Below, in pieces: positions 1 to 8,949 of a DNA stretch of 64,000 bases (the first letter of the stretch is position 1; each line of letters starts with the position of its first letter). The DNA comes from Geobacter sp. (GTDB lineage Bacteria > Desulfobacterota > Desulfuromonadia > Geobacterales > Geobacteraceae). A program made the position numbers and the translations under genes. The notes beneath the pieces were generated by a model that was given only the letters and a program-made list of their open reading frames with translations, did not search any database and was not told the origin of the DNA. The stretch lies in contig JACOUQ010000032.1 in NCBI GenBank assembly GCA_016177775.1, positions 1 to 64,000 on the forward strand, read 5' to 3'.

Positions 1-379
1 ACAAAAACTCGCCCGCCCCGATTTCTCCCACGGCGTTCAGTTCCTTGTCGCATACCGCAAGCCGGTCCCGCTGCGTTACCAGAATACGCCCCTCGCCCGT
101 TATCGCTACGCCGTTCACCATCTCAGGAAATTTGCGCGAGGTGATGAGACGACCAGTACTATCAAACCTAAATATTGTGGAATTCGCATTTGAGGCAACA
201 TAGAGGTCGCCTGTTTCGGAAACCAATGCCATCCCTATCGGTTTTGCCATGTTGCTTATGATTCCAAGATATTCGACAGTCGGCGGGGTTTCGGCACGAA
301 GATGAGCTGGCAGGCAAATCGCGATGATAACCAGCGAAAAGACAACAAGTTTCAGGGTTTCATGAATTTTGCTGTTCAT
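1..379 (-). CDS. NHL/SMP-30-like beta-propeller protein, exported, partial (C-terminus outside window)
   Basis: The reverse strand reads from ATG at 379 to the window edge without a stop, about 126 codons. Residues 1-29 form a signal peptide (MNSKIHETLKLVVFSLVIIA, then a CLPAHLRA end). The mature part has short beta-propeller-like repeats with the phrases KPIGMAL, GDLYVAS, IFRFD and NGVAITGEGRILVTQ, typical of NHL-repeat proteins that act outside the cytoplasm as binding scaffolds. A GGAGG ribosome-binding site sits about 8 bases before the ATG. Only the N-terminal propeller blades are visible, so no ligand or enzyme activity can be assigned. Confidence 0.7.
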   Translation of the reverse strand, partial: MNSKIHETLKLVVFSLVIIAICLPAHLRAETPPTVEYLGIISNMAKPIGMALVSETGDLYVASNANSTIFRFDSTGRLITSRKFPEMVNGVAITGEGRILVTQRDRLAVCDKELNAVGEIGAGEFL

Positions 380-530
380 ATGGATAGCCTCCGCATATCC
401 TGAATATATATACAGTATTGAATAACTGCAGAAATCAGCCGCCGTCGCAAAGGTTACGTTAACTTAATTGTCAGCAGCTAATCTTGCAACATTAGTTCCC
501 AATAATGTGCCTATATAAATTCTTTTTTAG

Positions 531-582
531 CAGAAAAAAAGGGGGCGACCATCAACCGCTTACGCTGTCGACAGTCGCCCCC
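531..582 (-). terminator. Rho-independent terminator after the sigma-54 response regulator
   Basis: On the minus strand a GGGGGCGAC / GTCGCCCCC stem (574-582 with 541-549) is followed by a run of seven T. It lies about 70 bases past the stop of the regulator gene and closes the long minus-strand run. The rest of 380-649 shows only A+T-rich leader sequence of the NHL gene. Confidence 0.8.
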
Positions 583-649
583 CTTTGAGGAAGGACCTGG
601 ATATTTCTCGTTAGCCTTATTTACAAGCTGTTATTATCTATTAACATCT

Positions 650-2017
650 CTACAGAAATCCGAACTTCTTCATCCGGTACCGGAATGCGTCGATTCCCAG
701 GTTCAGCTTCTTGGCGGCCTTGGACTGATTGTTGTCGGCAAGCTCCAGAGCCTGCCGGATAAGCTCCTTCTCCACCTCCTCTATATCGATTCCTTCGGGA
801 GGGAGCTTGAAACCGGTTACCGGCGCACCTTGTGGAGCGGCCCCGGCAGTAATCTCCAGAGGGAGATGCTCCATAAGGAGGGTGTCTTCGCTTTCCAATA
901 TGATGGCGCGTTCGAGCACATTGCGCAGTTCTCTGACGTTGCCAGGCCAGTGGTAGTCGAGCAAAAGCTTCTCGGCAGACTTGGATATCCCCTTCACGTT
1001 CTTGTGAAATTCCTTGTTGTATATTTGCATGAAGTGATTGGCCATGACCAGTATATCCTCCTTTCGCTCCCTGAGGGGCGGAAGAAAGATCGGGATGACT
1101 TGGAGGCGGTAATACAGGTCGTTGCGGAATGTTTTTTCCTCGATGGCCTTGAGCAGTTCCTTGTTGGTTGCCGAGATAATCCGGACATCCACCGGTATGG
1201 TCTTAGAGCCTCCGATCCGCCTGAATGTCCGCTCCTCCAGAAAGCGAAGGAGCTTGGCCTGCATCCCCATCTCCATATCGCCGATTTCGTCAAGGAACAC
1301 CGTGCCACCGTCAGCCAACTCGAAAAGTCCTTTCTTGGTAGCCTTGGCGTCGGTAAATGCCCCCTTCTCATGACCGAACAACTCGCTTTCCAGGAGTGTC
1401 GCCGGCACGGCGGCGCAGTTGATGGCAACAAACGGCTTGTCTGCCCGGCCCGACATATAGTGGATACCCTTGGCAACCAACTCCTTGCCGGTTCCTGACT
1501 CGCCGAGGACCAGGATGGTGGCTGCATCGCTTTTCGCCACCTTTTCCATGACGTCCTTCACCTTTTTCATCTGGGCGCTGGCTGCCATAATCTCGGGGGG
1601 GGCCAGTTTCTTGTGCTCGGTCCGCAACCGGACCACTTCACGACGCAGGTCACTCGTTTCCAGGGCCTTTCTTATGACAAGCCCAAGTTCGTCGAGGTTG
1701 AACGGCTTATTGATGTAATCGTAGGCCCCGAGGCGCATGGCATGTACTGCCGTTTCCAAGCCGCCATAAGCGGTAAGCATGATGACGATGATCTCTTCAT
1801 CGAACTCCTTGACCTTTTCAAGGACCTCCATGCCACTGATACCGGGGAGCTGAATATCGAGAAGCACCAGATCGGGTTGCTCCTCACGGGCGGATTTGAG
1901 GGCATCTTCCCCATTCCCCGCGGTTATGACTTCGTACCCCTGCTTGCGCAGGTTCTGTTCCAGAGACCAACGAATCAGATGTTCATCGTCAACAACCAGA
2001 ATTTTTGTTGGTTTCAT
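650..2017 (-). CDS. Sigma-54-dependent NtrC-family response regulator
   Basis: 455 residues. An N-terminal receiver (about 1-120) has the acidic pair D10-D11, phosphoacceptor D54 (LLDIQLPG) and K104. A central AAA+ sigma-54 activator domain has Walker A GESGTGKE at 172-179, the sigma-54 contact loop GAFTDA at 219-224 and Walker B FLDEIGDM at 241-248. A Fis-type helix-turn-helix occupies the last 40 residues. It should activate RpoN promoters when phosphorylated by the sensor kinase encoded just upstream (37-base gap). The ATG has a clear AAAGGAG site. The target genes cannot be read from the window. Confidence 0.95.
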   Translation of the reverse strand: MKPTKILVVDDEHLIRWSLEQNLRKQGYEVITAGNGEDALKSAREEQPDLVLLDIQLPGISGMEVLEKVKEFDEEIIVIMLTAYGGLETAVHAMRLGAYDYINKPFNLDELGLVIRKALETSDLRREVVRLRTEHKKLAPPEIMAASAQMKKVKDVMEKVAKSDAATILVLGESGTGKELVAKGIHYMSGRADKPFVAINCAAVPATLLESELFGHEKGAFTDAKATKKGLFELADGGTVFLDEIGDMEMGMQAKLLRFLEERTFRRIGGSKTIPVDVRIISATNKELLKAIEEKTFRNDLYYRLQVIPIFLPPLRERKEDILVMANHFMQIYNKEFHKNVKGISKSAEKLLLDYHWPGNVRELRNVLERAIILESEDTLLMEHLPLEITAGAAPQGAPVTGFKLPPEGIDIEEVEKELIRQALELADNNQSKAAKKLNLGIDAFRYRMKKFGFL

Positions 2018-2054
2018 GAACGCTCCTTTGGGGTGAGTTGTTCGACGTCGTCGT

Positions 2055-3539
2055 TCACGTCTGATGGGTGGACATCGGGGGAGGAACAGGGAGCCGGATG
2101 GTGAAGACCGTCCCTTTTCCCTCTTCGCTGTTGACGGTAATTGTCCCCTTGTGCTGGGTGATCAGCTTGTGACAGATTGCCAGTCCAAGGCCTGTCCCCT
2201 GGGCCTTGGTAGTAAAGAACGGAGTGAATATCTTGCCGAGGATCTGCGGCGGTATGCCATATCCCGTGTCGGCGATGGTAATCTGCACCCACTGGTCCCC
2301 GTTTGCTTTGATAAGCCCGGAGGTAATGGTCAGCACCCCCCCCTCCGGCATGGCCTGGACCGCATTGAGGATTAGATTGAGAAAAACCTGTTGAATTTGC
2401 TTCGGATCGACATAAACGAGCGGCAAATCATCCTGCAGCTCGACTCTCCGATCTATGCTCTTCCCTCCACGGTGCTGGGTGGAGAACATGACCATCTTCT
2501 TCAGCAACTGGTTGACATCGGCATAGATCAGCTCCGGCATGGCCGGCTTGCCGAAGAAAAGAAGGTCGTTGACCGTCTTGTCGAGCCTCTTGATCTGTTC
2601 CAGGACTTCGCCCACGATCTGGTGACGAGGGTCACAGGAGTCGAAATCCTCCCTGATGATTGTTATCGCCGATGCGATCCCTGTCAATGGATTGCGTATC
2701 TCATGGGCAATCCCCGCGGCCATCTCCCCAACCGAAGCCAGCCGGTCGGCCCGCTCCATTTGTTGGAAATGAAGCTCCTCCAGTTCCTGCTTTGCACTAT
2801 CGAGATTCTTAACCATCGAATCGAAGCTTGTGATTAATTTTCCTACCTCATCCCGCCCTTCAGGGGTCATGCGGACCGACAGGTCTCCCTGTTCCACGCG
2901 AGCCATGCTTTCCACAATGCGGTTGAGCGGTTTTTTCACGAACTTCAGCATGACCACGGAGATGGTTACGGAAAGAAAGAGGATGATGGCAAACGTAGAG
3001 ACAACGAAAAGCCTGGTGGCCTCGATCACCCTCTGCCTGGTTTCCCTGAGGGAATAATTGACGTTGAGCACGCCGATTATGCGGGTCCGGGAGCCATGGC
3101 AAAAATGACAGGTCCTTTCGTTATAGATCGGCTTCAGCATACCGAGTACATCGCCGTAGCCGTCCACGGTAAAGACCCCGGTCTGGCGGTTGTTGATGAA
3201 GAGGTTGTAGTTCGCGTCGTCAACCGGTTTCCCGACCTCGGCGGGGTTTGCTGAACGGAGCACGATCCCCTGAGGATGGAAAATGCGCACTGCTGCCAGC
3301 TTGTGGTTCTGCCCCACCATTTGCAGTATGGTCTGAACATCATCGGTGTTGCCGATGCGCATTGAATTGTAAATACTCTTCTCAATGGTGTGGAGAAGGA
3401 GCTCCGTGCTGTCGCTGGCGGAATTGATGAGCTGGTCGTGTTCCCGCTTCAGGTTGAAGAAGGCGAAAACACCGATGCCGAAGGTGAGGAGGGTGATTGA
3501 GATGACGATGACCCTGGTTGTAAGGCTTTTAAACTGCAA
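2055..3539 (-). CDS. Membrane sensor histidine kinase with CXXCH (haem-type) periplasmic sensor domain
   Basis: 494 residues. TM1 is about 9-28, the periplasmic domain about 30-173 and TM2 about 176-198. HAMP covers about 200-250. HisKA carries H279 (GIAHEIRNPL). The HATPase has an N box (NLILNAVQAM), G1 (DTGYGIPP) and G2 (GTGLGLAI). The periplasmic part contains C144-HF-C147-H148, a covalent haem c attachment motif, which suggests a redox- or gas-sensing haem domain; this is inferred from the motif alone. The start is TTG with GGAG six bases upstream. It is followed by the NtrC-type regulator, so the two form a cognate pair. Confidence 0.9.
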   Translation of the reverse strand: MQFKSLTTRVIVISITLLTFGIGVFAFFNLKREHDQLINSASDSTELLLHTIEKSIYNSMRIGNTDDVQTILQMVGQNHKLAAVRIFHPQGIVLRSANPAEVGKPVDDANYNLFINNRQTGVFTVDGYGDVLGMLKPIYNERTCHFCHGSRTRIIGVLNVNYSLRETRQRVIEATRLFVVSTFAIILFLSVTISVVMLKFVKKPLNRIVESMARVEQGDLSVRMTPEGRDEVGKLITSFDSMVKNLDSAKQELEELHFQQMERADRLASVGEMAAGIAHEIRNPLTGIASAITIIREDFDSCDPRHQIVGEVLEQIKRLDKTVNDLLFFGKPAMPELIYADVNQLLKKMVMFSTQHRGGKSIDRRVELQDDLPLVYVDPKQIQQVFLNLILNAVQAMPEGGVLTITSGLIKANGDQWVQITIADTGYGIPPQILGKIFTPFFTTKAQGTGLGLAICHKLITQHKGTITVNSEEGKGTVFTIRLPVPPPMSTHQT

Positions 3540-3595
3540 CCTGGCTCCGTAACTGTTTGGTGGCTGGACTTATCCCTGAACGCCTCAAGGTTGAA

Positions 3596-4066
3596 TCATT
3601 GAATCGAGAATTTCCAATCACTGTATTTGGTCTTGCCTTCGAAATCCTTGAGCGGCCTTTCATCCGGAAAATTCGCCTGCTTGATCGGTTCTTCCTTGCT
3701 GGAGCTGGCGACACCGATGATTCCCCTTATCGGATCCTTGATGAGCACCCAGTCCTCGCCGGTCATGGGGTCCTTATAAAGCTTGCGCAAATAGCGCCTT
3801 GTTCCGGCCGAGCGAGGATCCTTGAGCAGATAGGAAAGCTCTCCGAGATTCGTAGCTGGCGATTGATTAGGCAAAGGATTGTTCCAGCGGTAAATCGCGT
3901 CGTAGATCTGCTTCCCCCGGAACAGAAGCTCCTCTTCCTTCTCCCGCTGCATGACCTGCTTCCAGGTCCGGCCGGCCAGACCGAGCATGATGCCGCTGAT
4001 CATGATCAGCATGAGGGCCGCCAGATAGGTGAAGCCGTTGGAAGATTTCAGATTTTTCAGAAGCAT
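3596..4066 (-). CDS. Type II secretion/type IV pilus pseudopilin-like protein
   Basis: 156 residues from ATG 4066; a TTG two codons upstream is the alternative start. The N-terminus SSNG-FTYLAALMLIMISG resembles a prepilin peptidase site followed by the hydrophobic pilin helix. The usual Glu at +5 is Ala, as in some minor pseudopilins. The C-terminal part has a PulG/GspG-like LYKDPMTGEDWVLI segment and a final DWKF. It probably forms part of a minor pseudopilus or tip complex at the inner membrane. It lies between the transketolase and two-component genes with no other secretion genes adjacent, so its partner machinery must be encoded elsewhere. Confidence 0.7.
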   Translation of the reverse strand: MLLKNLKSSNGFTYLAALMLIMISGIMLGLAGRTWKQVMQREKEEELLFRGKQIYDAIYRWNNPLPNQSPATNLGELSYLLKDPRSAGTRRYLRKLYKDPMTGEDWVLIKDPIRGIIGVASSSKEEPIKQANFPDERPLKDFEGKTKYSDWKFSIQ

Positions 4067-4081
4067 GGGCAATGTGTGCCG

Positions 4082-5017
4082 TTACTTGCGCTGAAGGACC
4101 TTGCGCGCCGCCTCAACCAGGTCCTCAGGCGTAAGACAGAAGTACTTGATCAGTTCGTCGGCCTTGCCGGAGGTGCCGAAGCGGTCGCGGATACCGACCA
4201 TCTCCACCGGGGTCGGTCGGGAGGTGGCTAGAAATTCCGCCACGGCTCCCCCAAGGCCGCCGATTATGGAATGTTCTTCAGCGGTGACGATGGCGCCGGT
4301 TTCAGCGGCAGCCTTGATAACGATGTCCTTGTCCAGCGGCTTAATGGTGCCGATGTGCACCACGCGAGCCGATATTCCTTCCTGCTTGAGGATGTCGGCA
4401 GCGGCAACAGCCTGTGCGGTCATCATGCCGGTCGTGACGAAGGTCATGTCACTGCCGGGAACAACCTCGGCCCCCTTGCCAATCTCGAAGCGGTAATCGT
4501 CGCCGAAGATGGTCGGCACCTTGTTGCGCCCCAGCCTGACAAAGACCGGCCCCTTATAAGCCGCGGCAGCTTTGATGGCAGCCTTGGTTTCCGGCCCGTC
4601 GGCCGGGACGATGACCGTCATGTTGGGGATAGCCCGCATGATAGCGACATCCTCCACCGACTGGTGGGAACCGCCGTCCTCCCCCACCGTGATCCCGCCA
4701 TGGGTGGCAACTACCTTGACGTTTGCCTTGGGATAGGCCACCGACTGGCGGATCTGCTCCCAGGCGCGCCCGGCGGCAAAGATGGAGAATGTGGACAGAA
4801 ACGGGATTTTGCCTGTTGCCGCAAGTCCGGCGGCCACGCCGGTCATGTTCGCCTCGGCGATCCCCATGTTGAAGAAGCGCTCGGGGAATTTCTTTGCGAA
4901 TACCCCGGTCTTGGTGGAGCCGGACAGATCGGCATCCAGGGCAACTATATTGACGTTTTCCGCTCCAAGCTCGGCCAGCGCCTCGCCATAAGCGTCACGG
5001 GTGGCTATCATGCTCAT
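4082..5017 (-). CDS. Transketolase, C-terminal subunit
   Basis: 311 residues containing the pyrimidine-binding and C-terminal domains of a split transketolase (EDGGSHQSVEDVAIMRAIPN, then a C-terminal GGLGGAVAEFLA segment). With the N-terminal subunit encoded just upstream it makes the thiamine-diphosphate enzyme that moves two-carbon ketol units in the non-oxidative pentose phosphate pathway. The 58-base gap between the two halves contains a 10-bp-period repeat. Split transketolases are common in anaerobes and archaea. A DXS-like role is less likely because the lengths fit the split transketolase form. Confidence 0.92.
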   Translation of the reverse strand: MSMIATRDAYGEALAELGAENVNIVALDADLSGSTKTGVFAKKFPERFFNMGIAEANMTGVAAGLAATGKIPFLSTFSIFAAGRAWEQIRQSVAYPKANVKVVATHGGITVGEDGGSHQSVEDVAIMRAIPNMTVIVPADGPETKAAIKAAAAYKGPVFVRLGRNKVPTIFGDDYRFEIGKGAEVVPGSDMTFVTTGMMTAQAVAAADILKQEGISARVVHIGTIKPLDKDIVIKAAAETGAIVTAEEHSIIGGLGGAVAEFLATSRPTPVEMVGIRDRFGTSGKADELIKYFCLTPEDLVEAARKVLQRK

Positions 5018-5034
5018 AATTCAAATTCCTTTCA

Positions 5035-5067
5035 AATAGGACCTATGGGACTTATAAGACCTATGAC
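5035..5067. repeat. 10-bp-period dispersed repeat (copy 1)
   Basis: AATAGGACCTATGGGACTTA followed by TAAGACCTATGAC lies between the two transketolase genes. The unit is roughly ATAGGWCYTA/TGGGACTTAT. A copy differing at about three positions is found at 61721-61753, directly upstream of rpe. Confidence 0.7.
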
Positions 5068-5075
5068 TTTGTTTT

Positions 5076-5906
5076 CTAGTCCTCGGTGATTCCAAGGTGC
5101 TTCAGCGCTTCCGGCAGTTCCGCGTCACTTGGCGGCACTCCGTGGTAGGAGGCCTTGTTCTCGAAGAAGGGAACCCCTTTTCCCTTCACCGTGTTGGCCA
5201 CGATGACGGTCGGCTTTCCTTGCAACTCCCCGGCCTTATGCAGGGCATCCATGATCGCCGCCATATCGTGGCCGTCGATCTCCAGGACATGCCAGCCGAA
5301 GGCCGCAAACTTTTCGCCGATGGGGGTGACGTTCATCACCCTGGTCACTTCGCCGTCTATCTGCAGACCATTGGCGTCTACCAGGGCGCAGAGGTTGTCG
5401 AGCCGGTAATGTCCGGCCGACATGGCAGCCTCCCAGACCTGCCCTTCTTGCAGCTCACCGTCGCCCAAGAGGGCATAGACCCGGCTGTCGCTCCGGTCGA
5501 GCCGCAGCCCGAGGGCCATGCCGACCGCCTGGGACAGCCCCTGCCCCAAGGAGCCGGTGCAGACTTCGACGCCGGGGGTGGATTTGCTGTCGGGATGCCC
5601 CTGGAGATGACTCCCGAGCCGGCGGAGCATCATCAGGTCTTCCTTGGGAAAGTAGCCTGCCTCAGCCAGGGCAACATATTGGGCCGGCGCCGCATGCCCC
5701 TTGCACAGGACGAAACGGTCGCGCCCCTCCCATGCCGGTTCTGCGGGGTTGTGCCGCATCTTGCCGAAATAGAGGGCCGCGATCATGTCAATGGCGGACA
5801 AAGAGCCGCCGGTATGGCCGGATTGCGCCTTGTGGAGCATCCTGAGGATGTCGGCGCGCAAAAGCCTTGCTTTCTCCTGTAGCTGTTCAATCTGGTGCTG
5901 TTCCAA
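5076..5906 (-). CDS. Transketolase, N-terminal subunit
   Basis: 276 residues forming the TPP-binding half of a split transketolase. It has the substrate-pocket region AQSGHTGGSLSAIDMIAALY, the VLCKGHAAPA segment and the TPP motif GDGELQEGQVWEAAM ending in VDANGLQIDG. It pairs with the downstream C-terminal subunit to form the active site across the interface. The start is ATG 5906, only 21 bases after the preceding hypothetical gene, so it belongs to the same minus-strand operon. Confidence 0.93.
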   Translation of the reverse strand: MEQHQIEQLQEKARLLRADILRMLHKAQSGHTGGSLSAIDMIAALYFGKMRHNPAEPAWEGRDRFVLCKGHAAPAQYVALAEAGYFPKEDLMMLRRLGSHLQGHPDSKSTPGVEVCTGSLGQGLSQAVGMALGLRLDRSDSRVYALLGDGELQEGQVWEAAMSAGHYRLDNLCALVDANGLQIDGEVTRVMNVTPIGEKFAAFGWHVLEIDGHDMAAIMDALHKAGELQGKPTVIVANTVKGKGVPFFENKASYHGVPPSDAELPEALKHLGITED

Positions 5907-5927
5907 ACCGGTTCCTTTCTACTCTGG

Positions 5928-6350
5928 TTATTCTTTATCTTCGGAAGCGAAATAGGAGAGGATGATGTCATCCATGCTCTGTTCGTGCAGGGACGGCTTG
6001 ACTGTGGACGGCTCCGTCTTTGGCGCCGTTTCTGTAAATTGGGGAGGTTCTATGGGCTTGGGCGGGGCCGGTGCCTGGGGAGTGCGCATGGATATGATCC
6101 GGGCGTCGAATTCGCCGGCCTTCAGCCTGCGGAGCATATCCTTGTGCTGCTCCTTCATCAGTTCCTCGACCACTTTCTCGACATTCTCTATCTTGACGAT
6201 GTCGGCATAACTGGTCTTTTTAGAGGAGATGATGGTGCCACCGATGAAGAGCAGGGTGGTTATCTGGGGATTAGCCAGACCGCTATCCTCTGTCTGGATA
6301 TGGAAGACCTCTCCCCTGTACCTGATGTTGTGGTTTAGCCCGACTACCAT
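5928..6350 (-). CDS. Conserved hypothetical protein (FHIQTEDSG-type N-terminal domain)
   Basis: 140 residues, soluble, no signal peptide. The N-terminal half (LNHNIRYRGEVFHIQTEDSG ... TTLLFIGGTIISSKKTSYADI) looks like a small beta domain. It is followed by a helical segment (KVVEELMKEQHKDMLRRLKAG) and a Pro-rich linker with a short acidic C-terminal helix. This layout of a small folded domain with a flexible tail suggests an adaptor, but I do not recognise a function. It sits between metH and the transketolase genes in the same direction and is probably co-transcribed with them. Confidence 0.7.
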   Translation of the reverse strand: MVVGLNHNIRYRGEVFHIQTEDSGLANPQITTLLFIGGTIISSKKTSYADIVKIENVEKVVEELMKEQHKDMLRRLKAGEFDARIISMRTPQAPAPPKPIEPPQFTETAPKTEPSTVKPSLHEQSMDDIILSYFASEDKE

Positions 6351-6419
6351 GCAACTCCCGGCTCCGCCAAATGACGTAATAAGGCCAAATTATCACACAA
6401 ATCAAATGGTTGCAACTGC

Positions 6420-8834
6420 TCATTTCCCGAGCAGCTTTTTCACCTTTGCCACGGCCTCCATGGCGTCGCGGGCATAGAGGTCGGCGCCGATGCTGTCGGC
6501 GTAATCCTGGGTAACCACAGCCCCCCCCACCATGGTGAAGGTCTTGACACCGGCCTCGTGCAGCCTGGCAATGACGCGCTCCATTTCCGCCATGGTGGTG
6601 GTCATGAGGGCGGACAGCCCCACCGCGTCGACCCCTTGATTCAGGGCCTCGGCCACGATCCTGTCGGCCTTGACGTTCTTGCCCAGGTCGATCACCTCGA
6701 ACCCGTGGTTCTCCAGGAGCGTACAGACGATGTTCTTGCCTATGTCGTGGATGTCTCCCTCCACGGTGGCCATGAGAATCCTGCCGAGGGAGGCGATGCC
6801 GCCCCCTTGCAGCTCCTGCTTGAGCCTGGCGAATGCCTTGTGCATGGTGTCGGCGGAGCGCATCACCTGGGGGAGGAAGAAAATGTTCTTCTCGAAACGG
6901 CGCCCCACTTCCTCCAGCCCCGGCAGAAGCCCCTCGTTGCTGATTTGCAGCGGCACCATCCCTTCCGCCAGGGCCGCCTCCACGATGGCGACGATATTCT
7001 CCTCGTCCCCTTCGATGATGGCCAGCCTGAGGCGATCTTTGACATCGCGCGGCCTCTCTTCCACAACCGGCGTCGCCTGGGTGGCCTGCACTCCCTTGTA
7101 GGCATCGATGTAGGCTTGCGCGTGGGAGTCTTTACTCAGAAGCACCATGGCCGCGCGGAACGCACCCATCATCGCCTCTTCCTTGGGATTGACGATGGCG
7201 GCATCGAGCCCCGCCTCCATGGCCATGGAGAAAAAGACCGAAGAGATCCGGGGGCGCTGCGGCAGGCCGAAAGAGATGTTGCTGACCCCGAGGACGGTTT
7301 TCAGCCCCAGGTCGGCCTTGACCCGGCGGATCGCCTTGAGTGTCTCCAGCGCCCGCTTCTGCTCTGCGCTGACAGTCAGGGTGAGGCAGTCGATAACCAT
7401 GTCCCGGTCGGGGATGGCGTGGCTGCGGGCGGCATCAAGGATCCTGCTTGCCACGGCCAGCCGTCCTTCCGCAGTTTCCGGTATCCCCGTCTCGTCCAGG
7501 GTCAGACCGATGACGGCGGCCCCGTACTTCTTTGCCAGGGGGAGGACGCGGTCCATGCTCTTCTGCTCGCCGTTGACGGAGTTAATGAGCACCTTGCCGT
7601 CCGCGGCCTTTAGCCCACGCTCCAAAGCATCGGGGCTGGACGAATCGAGCACCAGCGGCACTCCTGTTGTCTGGGTGACACAGAACACTGCCCGTTCCAT
7701 GGCCGCCGGCTCGTCGATCCCCGGCGCACCCACGTTCACGTCGAGCAGTGTCGCTCCCGTGGCAACCTGTTCCATGGCCTCGCGGCGGATGTACGACACC
7801 TTCCCCTCCCGCAATTCCTCGGCAAAGGCCTTCTTGCCGGTGGGGTTGATCCGCTCGCCGATGATGGCAACCGGCTCATTCCCGCCGACTGCGGCAAATC
7901 CGGTGCGGCTGGAAAGAAACATGACGCGGGGGTCCGGCCCGCAATCTCGCAGGCCCTGGTTCTTGCCGTCAAGCGCATCCCTCATGGCCCGGATGTGGCC
8001 AGGGGTTGTGCCGCAGCACCCCCCAATGATGCGGACATTCAGGTCCAGCAGCCTGTCGTGAAATGATGTCATATCCTCCGGGGTGGCCGGAAAAACGGTT
8101 TTCCCCTCAACCAGTTGCGGCAGACCGGCATTGGCCTGGGATATGAGCGGCAAACGGGTCACCTTGCGCATGGCGGCAAGGACGGCGTAGATGCCGTCAG
8201 GGCCGAGGCCGCAGTTGGAGCCGATAACGTCCGCCCCGGCCGCCTCCAGGGTGATGGCGGCGGCCTCCGGCGGCGTGCCGAGCACGCTCCGGCCGTTGTC
8301 CTCGAAGGTAAGCTGGGCGACAACCGGGATGTCGCGGGAGAGCTCGCGTATGGCGATCACTGCGGCGCGAATCTCCTTGATGTCGAGAAAGGTCTCCAGG
8401 GTGATGAAGTCGGCGCCGGCATTGATCAGCGCCCGCGCCTGCTCGCGGAACGCATCGGCCATCTCGTCGAAGGACACGTCTCCCAACGGCTCCACGAACT
8501 TGCCCGTGGGGCCGATGGAGGCTCCTACGTAGGCCCTGTCGCCGGCCACCTGCCTGGCTATCTCCACACCCCTGGCATTGATCTCTGCCACCTTTCCTTC
8601 AAGCCCAAAGTTGACCAGCTTGAAGCGGGTGCCGCCGAAGGTGTTGGAGACGATGATGTCCGCGCCTGCATCCAGGTAGGCCCGGTGCACGCCGGCCACA
8701 ATGTCAGGCATGACGAGATTCAGTTCCTCCGGCGACTGGCCGGGCCGCAAGCCCCGCTCCTGAAGCATGGTCCCCATGGCGCCGTCCAGCACCAGCACTC
8801 GCTCTTTTATGGCATTAAGAAAAGGTGCTTTCAT
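6420..8834 (-). CDS. metH: Cobalamin-dependent methionine synthase, short form lacking the reactivation domain
   Basis: 804 residues. Domain order: homocysteine methyltransferase barrel (about 1-290) with zinc ligands in GSNCGLG and GGCCGTTPGH; pterin (methyl-THF) binding barrel (about 320-575, GERINPTGKK and DVNVGAPG); B12-binding cap helix bundle (about 595-680); Rossmann-type cobalamin domain with the lower-ligand motif GDIHDIGKN. It transfers methyl from methyl-THF to homocysteine. The C-terminal AdoMet-binding activation domain of the roughly 1,200-residue enterobacterial enzyme is absent, so reactivation must use another protein or not be needed in this anaerobe. The ATG 8834 is preceded by GGTGG. 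An inverted repeat dimer lies upstream. Confidence 0.95.
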   Translation of the reverse strand: MKAPFLNAIKERVLVLDGAMGTMLQERGLRPGQSPEELNLVMPDIVAGVHRAYLDAGADIIVSNTFGGTRFKLVNFGLEGKVAEINARGVEIARQVAGDRAYVGASIGPTGKFVEPLGDVSFDEMADAFREQARALINAGADFITLETFLDIKEIRAAVIAIRELSRDIPVVAQLTFEDNGRSVLGTPPEAAAITLEAAGADVIGSNCGLGPDGIYAVLAAMRKVTRLPLISQANAGLPQLVEGKTVFPATPEDMTSFHDRLLDLNVRIIGGCCGTTPGHIRAMRDALDGKNQGLRDCGPDPRVMFLSSRTGFAAVGGNEPVAIIGERINPTGKKAFAEELREGKVSYIRREAMEQVATGATLLDVNVGAPGIDEPAAMERAVFCVTQTTGVPLVLDSSSPDALERGLKAADGKVLINSVNGEQKSMDRVLPLAKKYGAAVIGLTLDETGIPETAEGRLAVASRILDAARSHAIPDRDMVIDCLTLTVSAEQKRALETLKAIRRVKADLGLKTVLGVSNISFGLPQRPRISSVFFSMAMEAGLDAAIVNPKEEAMMGAFRAAMVLLSKDSHAQAYIDAYKGVQATQATPVVEERPRDVKDRLRLAIIEGDEENIVAIVEAALAEGMVPLQISNEGLLPGLEEVGRRFEKNIFFLPQVMRSADTMHKAFARLKQELQGGGIASLGRILMATVEGDIHDIGKNIVCTLLENHGFEVIDLGKNVKADRIVAEALNQGVDAVGLSALMTTTMAEMERVIARLHEAGVKTFTMVGGAVVTQDYADSIGADLYARDAMEAVAKVKKLLGK

Positions 8835-8856
8835 CGCATATCCACCTATCGGGAAA

Positions 8857-8921
8857 TTTTGTAGGGATACCCCTTGCGGGTATCCTGCTTTTGGGCACCC
8901 GCAAGAGATACCCCTACAAAA
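8857..8921. repeat. GTAGGG-type inverted repeat dimer upstream of metH
   Basis: Two facing copies, GTAGGGATACCCCTTGCGGG and (reverse complement) GTAGGGGTATCTCTTGCGGG, are separated by a few bases and form one long hairpin in the 115-base gap between the GerMN gene and metH. The family recurs at 33737, 34108, 44397, 51994 and 62478. Confidence 0.8.
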
Positions 8922-8949
8922 ACCATCTAAATATGGTTCTTCTTGCGCT

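Noticed and set aside
830-1498. Plus-strand open frame opposite the sigma-54 regulator
   Set aside because: It is the antisense shadow of the AAA+ domain and has no independent support.
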